A stretch of DNA of 10,556 nt, from contig JALLAP010000744.1 in assembly GCA_036939355.1 (NCBI GenBank), positions 1 to 10,556 of the forward strand, given 5' to 3'. A program made the translations under genes and the position numbers. The notes beneath the pieces were generated by a model, which saw nothing but the letters and a program-made list of their open reading frames with translations, ran no database searches and was not told the DNA's origin. Numbering within the stretch: position 1 is the first letter of the stretch; the number at the start of each line of letters is the position of its first letter. This DNA comes from Thalassiosira profunda (lineage: Eukaryota > Bacillariophyta > Thalassiosirophyceae > Thalassiosirales > Thalassiosiraceae). This document shows, in pieces, positions 6,622 to 10,556 of the stretch.

Positions 6622-8568
6622 ATGGAACGGCTGACGCCGCGGCGCAGGCCGACACCGGGGGCGCGCAGAAGAGGGCATGCTCACTGCGGTGGTCACATCG
6701 ACAATGCGTTTGTTGCAAATCTTCGTAAGAGGCGGCGCCCTCGAGCACCAACGCACATCTGCGGGGTTTCTTTCCTGATGGCACTGCTACTGCTAGCAAC
6801 GTCACCGAGGTCTGGGGCAGGAGAACAATTGCAACAAACGCGCGGACACGGCAGTGCGGGAGATAATGCAGCTTCCCCGTTTCGCATTGTAAGTTGACGT
6901 TGATCGGGTGCATATTTGTGTATTCCTGGACAGATCTCACGCAACCATCTCCTCTCTCAACTGGTTGTGATGTTGACATCACCACAGGTGATCGATGCTG
7001 GGTCGACGGGGTCTAGATTGCACATATTCGAGCTCGTCACGGCGACCGTTGCTACCGCGGGAAGTTCAGCTGATAACGTATCTGCCGATGAAACCAAAAA
7101 TGACAGTTCAGCTCCTCGCGTCGAATGCCTCCGTAGGGGAAGCTCCAAAGCGTGGACGGCCCTGTCGGCATTTGCAACGGCATCGCCAGAGGAGGACGAC
7201 ACCAACAATATACAGGATGGCCCTCTCAATGCTACGCATGTGGCCCATCACATGCTGCCCCTCTTTGACTATGCGTCCATCATCGTCCCACCAAAATATC
7301 ACGCGTCCACTTCCGTGCGCATTGCGGCCACGGCGGGGATGCGTCTCCTCACATTGGAGGACCAATCTCGTGTCTACGATGCTCTCTATGAGGGTTTGAC
7401 GGAACAGGTTGCCACTGGACGGTTTGCGTTTGCCAATTTGAGGAGAGAGGATGTCATGACGTTGGACGGGGAGAGGGAGGGATACTACGGGGCTGTGGCG
7501 GCAAACTATTTGCGGGGAGTGGTCGATGCGGAGCTGAATATCATTGTCCCTCCTGGTGCAGAGGGAGAGGAAGGAAATGCCGACAAAGCTACCGACGAGC
7601 AAGGGCTTTGCACAAACAAGTTTGGAATGTGTGAGCAGGACGCGGAAAGTATCGTCTTTGGTCCATCGCATCATTACGTGCCACAAAACCACGACGTCAA
7701 AAAGCACGGACCGCTGGGTGCCTTGGACATGGGAGGAAGCTCTACGCAGATTGTCTATCGTGGTGTGGTAGGATCCGATGATGCAGAGAGATACAATGTT
7801 CCATCGCACCTCGACGACGAACAGTTCTTCTCTACAAGCTATCTGTCGTATGGCGCGGACCAATTTCGAGAGCGGCTCTGGGATATGTGGGTATCCGAGT
7901 ATGCAGAGAAGGCTCCGGCGGAGACGAACGATGAACATGACCTGCCCGTGATCTTCAACCCTTGCAGTTTTGTGGGCTACCAAATGAGCTATCGAGGCTA
8001 CTCACTGCTTGGCACCGGCAATGCCATTCTCTGCGCCGAGCAAATCAATCGCCTCATACCGCACCACGACGATGTAATTGACCTGGATGAGCTTTACGAT
8101 GAGAATGTCGAGAGTTCGTTGGCCAAAGAAGTGCACGACCAACCAACGGTCAAGAGAAAAATGGTGGGCGGGGTCGAGCATCCGCCTCTTACTGGGAAAT
8201 TCTATGGAATGAGCCTGTACTTTTTCACACTTGACTGCCTCCGCGAACTGAGCGACCCGGACCATCCAATCCACGTCTCGTGGCCAACGCCCTCGATCGA
8301 GGAGCTTACGCACGCGCTCGATGCCTTCTGCGCTCGCGAGTGGAAGGGCGACTTGGAAGAGGTGCAGGGCGAGGCCCACGAGCATACCAGAGCCGAGGTA
8401 ATGCCTCACAGGTGCGTCGAGGCAGTGTACATGGTGACGCTGCTGAGAGATGGATTTGGCTTCCATCCATCGTCGCGAGATATCACCTTTACGCAGTGGG
8501 TTGAAGGAAACGAAGTCGAATGGAGCCTGGGAATGGCCCTATCGGAGTTTGCCGCAGAGAGAAAATGA
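6622..8568 (+). CDS. GDA1/CD39-family nucleoside di/triphosphatase (apyrase), two exons joined 6622-6888 and 6988-8568
   Basis: The enzyme hydrolyses nucleoside di- or triphosphates, typically in the Golgi/ER lumen or outside the cell. Splicing joins ...SPFRI to VIDAGSTGSR and rebuilds the first apyrase conserved region. In the 615-residue product (ATG 6622): basic N-terminus, hydrophobic stretch 46-60 (ICGVSFLMALLLLAT) acting as signal anchor or signal peptide, ACR1 IDAGSTGSR at 91-99, ACR2 AATAGMRLL at 202-210, ACR3 GEREGYYGAVAANYL at 250-264 with probable catalytic Glu253, ACR4 ALDMGGSSTQIVY at 334-346, ACR5 EWSLGMAL at 600-607. The Trp usually found in ACR3 is Ala here. Several cysteines in the C-terminal half suit a lumenal domain. 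There is no C-terminal membrane span, so a type II Golgi NDPase or a secreted apyrase is likely. An ATG at 6778 would give a 563-residue form with a very short signal; 6622 is preferred because the basic flank supports a type II anchor. Confidence 0.92.
6889..6987 (+). other. Intron of the apyrase gene (99 nt, phase 0)
   Basis: The donor is GTAAGT at 6889 and the acceptor is accacag ending at 6987. The length is a multiple of three, but a TGA stop occurs in frame at 6895-6897, so retention truncates the protein. Splicing restores an unbroken IDAGSTGSR motif, which is strong support for the exact boundaries. A ctcac/ttgac branch-like motif lies upstream of the acceptor. Confidence 0.93.
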
Positions 8569-8656
8569 AAGGATAAAGTCAAAGCGAACAGAGAGCGGCA
8601 AGGGAGCTGCAAAGGAGCGGCAAACGGGAGGTTATGGGTTAGACTACTCCTACGCC
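8569..8656. other. 88-bp gap between convergent genes, with a short 11-bp tandem repeat
   Basis: The apyrase stop (8566-8568) and the CFAP97-like stop (8657-8659, minus) are 88 bp apart, so both 3' UTRs share this stretch. It carries three tandem 11-bp units (see the repeat entry) and no clear AATAAA in either direction. Confidence 0.6.
8593..8625. repeat. Three tandem 11-bp units in a shared 3' UTR
   Basis: Units begin at 8593, 8604 and 8615: gagcggcaagg, gagctgcaaag, gagcggcaaac. Only a few positions differ between copies. Function unknown; it may be a minisatellite seed or an RNA element near the 3' ends of the convergent genes. Confidence 0.6.
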
Positions 8657-9295
8657 TCACTCGGGGATGTTGTCCACTGCGTCGTACAACCCCAAGTACC
8701 CAAAGATGCTGTCGTCGTCCTGCGGCTCGTGTCTCCCGCCGAGATTTCGGTGTGCGGGCTTGAATTCGCAGATGTTCTGGAGAATGTCGTCGTTTCTCTG
8801 GGCCTCTTCCTCCCACTTCATGTGGTTGTACGTGGGCCGGGCGGCGTTGATGCGTTTGAGGATCTTCTGGTTCTCTTTGGTGATGCGCTGCAGCTCCCGC
8901 TTTCGTCGCTCCTTGCTGAGGGAGTGGGAGTACTTGGCGCTGTCGTTGGCGCAGTCGATGCCGCCCTTGAACCGCATAATGTGCGACATCTTCTCCAACA
9001 GGAGGCGATTCTCCGTCTCGATCTGGGCAAACCTCTCCTCCATCAGCGCATTCTTTTTGGCCTTGGTCTTCAAGTGGGACGCCGCGCGCGGACATTTGTT
9101 GTCGATGCTGCATTTCATGTCGCGGAGCTGCGTGTGGCGAGGGCAACGAGAGAGCATATGAGTGAGCGAGGAGAAGCAATGGTTGAGGGCTCTGCTGCAA
9201 CTCACCTTCTGCTGATGGCGCTCTTGACACCGTTGAATGTGGCGTGCCATGCACGCCTTGTTCTGCACTGGCATGGCCTTCCTGCCGCGGTCCAT
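8657..9295 (-). CDS. CFAP97/Hemingway-family ciliary protein (CFAP97D-like), two exons joined 9295-9206 and 9127-8657
   Basis: CFAP97/Hemingway (KIAA1430) proteins act in axoneme assembly or maintenance of motile cilia. The spliced product is 186 residues: a basic N-terminus, then DMKCSIDNKCP at 33-43, a helical segment KNALMEERFAQIETENRLLLEKM at about 55-77, and the family core ERRKRELQRITKENQKILKRI at 103-123 followed by ARPTYNHMKWEEE at 126-138, then an acidic C-terminus. The combination of ENxxLLxKM, ENQKILKRI and PTYxxxxW is characteristic of the family. The length matches the short single-domain CFAP97D members. A GTGAGT...CACGCAG intron at 9128-9205 is phase 0, 78 nt long and stop-free, so the unspliced frame reads through (212 residues). 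The spliced form fits better because it directly joins HQQK to LRDMKCSID. The neighbouring divergent gene also looks axonemal. Confidence 0.87.
   Translation of the reverse strand: MDRGRKAMPVQNKACMARHIQRCQERHQQKVSCSRALNHCFSSLTHMLSRCPRHTQLRDMKCSIDNKCPRAASHLKTKAKKNALMEERFAQIETENRLLLEKMSHIMRFKGGIDCANDSAKYSHSLSKERRKRELQRITKENQKILKRINAARPTYNHMKWEEEAQRNDDILQNICEFKPAHRNLGGRHEPQDDDSIFGYLGLYDAVDNIPE
9128..9205 (-). other. Intron of the CFAP97-like gene (78 nt, phase 0, no in-frame stop)
   Basis: On the minus strand the donor is aag|GTGAGT at 9205 and the acceptor is cacacgCAG ending at 9128. The 26 codons it would encode (Cys/Ser/His-rich) do not resemble the helical, charged surroundings, supporting removal. 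Retention would still keep the frame open. Confidence 0.82.
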
Positions 9296-9575
9296 TGCTG
9301 GCGTTGTCTTGGAGGTCGAGGGGAGTGGGAGAAGGTCGTTGGGTGGTTGGGGGGAGTGGTGGGTTGGGCTGGGCCCTGGGCTTGGAGAGTTCTCTCCTCG
9401 CCAGGGGCAGTCAAAAAGGAAAATTCGCGAGAACTGCGCTCAAATACCCCTGCAATAAAAAAGAATCGCCGCCATAACGAGGTTTGGCGGTTTGGTGTCG
9501 GGCTGGCCCCAAAACTCTCTTGGCACTCATCCTCAGACCGGAGCCACCCATCGTCTGCGAACTCAGAGACCACCG
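9296..9575. promoter_or_regulatory. 280-bp bidirectional upstream region of two putative axonemal genes
   Basis: The CFAP97-like ATG (9295, minus) and the next plus-strand ATG (9576) face away from each other across 280 bp, which must hold both promoters. The left half is a G-rich, purine-skewed stretch on the plus strand (about 9310-9385). An A-rich patch at about 9455-9465 (gcaataaaaaag) could act as a TATA-like element for the plus-strand gene. I could not find a convincing RFX X-box. Confidence 0.5.
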
Positions 9576-10376
9576 ATGTACAGCACGAAGACAATACACA
9601 AGAATCTCAACCCTGGGGAAAAGGGATCCTACACGTCGATTGGCGACCCCTACCGATCGACCAACAGCAGCGCTGAGCTTCCATCTCGCTGGAAAGAGAA
9701 GCAGTTCGTCACTCAGAAGTTTCCGAAGAATGCCGAGAACGGCTTGTTCGTCAAGCTTCAGTACAATTCCGAGCCTTACACCGAGATCTCTGAGAAGGTG
9801 AGTGCACTCCATCTCTTTCTTTGTAGAACAGAGACTCGAGTCTAAGCTGAACCTGCCTCGAATCGCCAGTATTCCAAGACGCAGCCAACAGACAGCCGCA
9901 AGCTCGGCTTCGGCTCTCGCGATGCATCGAAGACGGGCGAGTTCACGTGCTGGAAGACCACCGAGCGCTACCGGAGCGTCGTGAAGCAGGAGAACAAGCT
10001 CATGGAGTCTCACCGTGACGAGGCCAAGGAGAGAGAGATTCTGAAACAGTTGCCTGACAACGCGCCAGTGCCTCCCAAGGACCGAGACGGCAAAAGCCTC
10101 ACGATGCCAATGTTCATGTACGACGTCGGGAGAAACACGAACTCGTTTAGCCGGAAGGGCGGCGATGCGTACGATCCCAAGTCGACGAGGGATTGCTTTT
10201 ACTCTCTCCCAAAGCACGCCAAGGGCGACATTCGAAGGCTGGGCACCCACCGCCCGTCGAGCGCGGCAATTGGTCAATATGCCTGGAGCGCCAAGTACAG
10301 CCGGCCCGAGTTTGGATCGCAGAACGGGGGCGCCAAGTTCTACGATCGAGGCCACCTGGAGGTTTCTGGGTTCTAG
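9576..10376 (+). CDS. Small uncharacterised protein of likely axonemal/flagellar type, two exons joined 9576-9797 and 9870-10376
   Basis: The function is not recognised with certainty. Removing the 72-nt intron gives 242 residues beginning MYSTKTIHKN. The sequence is polar, basic and rich in Tyr, Ser, Lys and Gly, with no membrane segment and no signal peptide. It has short motifs of the type seen in flagellar microtubule-associated and inner-lumen proteins: a KLGFGSRDASKTGEFT segment at 85-100 followed by TTERYRSVVKQE at 104-115, a charged helix at about 114-134 and repeated Tyr/Phe-Gly-Ser elements towards the C-terminus (YSRPEFGS at 217-224). Gene order supports this, because it lies head-to-head with a CFAP97-like ciliary gene. 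The ATG at 9576 is preferred over upstream non-ATG starts in the same frame. The stop is TAG at 10374-10376. The ciliary role is inferred from composition and neighbour, not from a confirmed domain. Confidence 0.8.
9798..9869 (+). other. Intron of the putative axonemal gene (72 nt, phase 0)
   Basis: The donor is gagaag|GTGAGT at 9798 and the acceptor is atcgcCAG ending at 9869. A branch-like gctgaac lies at about 9846-9852 and a pyrimidine run at 9807-9822. Reading through hits an in-frame TAA at 9843-9845. An earlier AG at 9825-9826 gives the wrong frame for the downstream exon. Splicing joins ISEK to YSKTQPTDSRKLGFG in one open frame. Confidence 0.88.
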
Positions 10377-10481
10377 AGTGGCAGTCTCTCATTATCTCGC
10401 ACTACGCTTCACAATCCATTCTTCTGTGATACTAGCGCTAATTATGGACATCCTTTACAGAACAGCTTCTGGCTTGACCCA

Positions 10482-10500
10482 GCGTATGCATGCATTACGC
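10482..10500. repeat. Near-perfect 19-nt palindrome over the last gene's stop codon
   Basis: The stretch gcgta-tgcatgca-ttacgc is almost its own reverse complement, with the octamer tgcatgca perfect at 10487-10494. It overlaps the TAA of the partial minus-strand gene and lies in the convergent 3' region, so it could be an RNA hairpin in a 3' UTR. The signal is weak. Confidence 0.35.
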
Positions 10501-10556
10501 CAGGCCCACGAGCTTCTTGAGCTTGTCCCGCTTCCGCTGCTTCTTATCAGTTGCAC
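10495..10556 (-). CDS. C-terminal end of a further minus-strand gene (partial, basic tail)
   Basis: From the right edge the minus strand has an open frame of about 20 codons ending ATDKKQRKRDKLKKLVGLA and a TAA at 10495-10497. The lysine/arginine-rich tail and sharp codon structure resemble a real C-terminus, and the position fits the alternating strand order, convergent with the gene ending at 10376. It is too short to identify. It could also be chance open sequence. Confidence 0.45.
   Translation of the reverse strand, partial: ATDKKQRKRDKLKKLVGLA

Noticed and set aside
7108..7983. 291-residue minus-strand open frame
   Set aside because: It is entirely antisense to the apyrase catalytic domain, whose conserved regions are clear on the plus strand.
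8450..9676. 408-residue plus-strand open frame
   Set aside because: It overlaps the apyrase 3' end, the whole CFAP97-like gene on the opposite strand, the shared promoter and the start of the next gene. No domain is seen, while the opposite strand encodes a recognised family with proper splice sites.
9411..10355. 314-residue minus-strand open frame
   Set aside because: It is antisense to both exons and the intron of the 242-residue protein, starts in the promoter of that gene on the other side, and shows leucine/arginine-rich shadow composition without a domain.
1..10556. A single functional gene cluster or defence-like system
   Set aside because: The genes alternate strands, belong to unrelated housekeeping families, and show no mobile element, CRISPR or toxin-antitoxin feature.

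Overview
The window looks like nuclear DNA from a flagellated unicellular eukaryote, probably an alga or another protist of the stramenopile kind; the exact lineage cannot be fixed from the sequence alone. The evidence is: GT-AG introns that are few and short (72, 78 and 99 nt), proteins of purely eukaryotic type (RING protein, TMEM53/DUF829, GDA1/CD39 apyrase, a CFAP97/Hemingway axonemal protein), a peroxisomal-type C-terminus, moderately high GC, and very tight spacing of genes that alternate strands. There is no operon, CRISPR array, insertion sequence or recognisable RNA gene.

Layout from left to right: (1) 197-1571, minus: a C-terminal RING-finger protein (putative E3 ubiquitin ligase) with WG-type repeats and an Arg/Glu-rich coiled coil; its RING sits in a different frame from the rest, so there is an unresolved intron or a frameshift near 390-605. 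(2) 1572-2276: a divergent upstream region with opposed G-rich and C-rich tracts and an E-box palindrome. (3) 2277-3377, plus: GpsA-type NAD(P)-dependent glycerol-3-phosphate dehydrogenase, intronless. (4) 3577-5268, plus: a single-pass membrane-anchored PP2C phosphatase. (5) 5298 to 6146 or 6317, minus: a TMEM53/DUF829 alpha/beta hydrolase ending in -SKL, only 29 bases from the PP2C stop. (6) 6622-8568, plus: a GDA1/CD39 nucleoside phosphatase with one 99-nt intron. (7) 8657-9295, minus: a CFAP97D-like ciliary protein with a 78-nt intron. (8) 9576-10376, plus: a 242-residue protein of axonemal appearance with a 72-nt intron, head-to-head with gene 7. (9) 10495 to the right edge, minus: the lysine-rich C-terminus of a further gene.

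The genes do not form one pathway. Plausible local logic is limited to the head-to-head pair of putative axonemal genes sharing a 280-bp upstream region, and to two convergent pairs (PP2C/TMEM53 and apyrase/CFAP97) whose 3' UTRs must overlap or be extremely short. The window reads as an ordinary compact chromosomal region. The points most worth a second look are the PTS1-like -SKL end on the TMEM53-type hydrolase, the frame break before the RING domain, and the stop-free 3n intron in the CFAP97-like gene.
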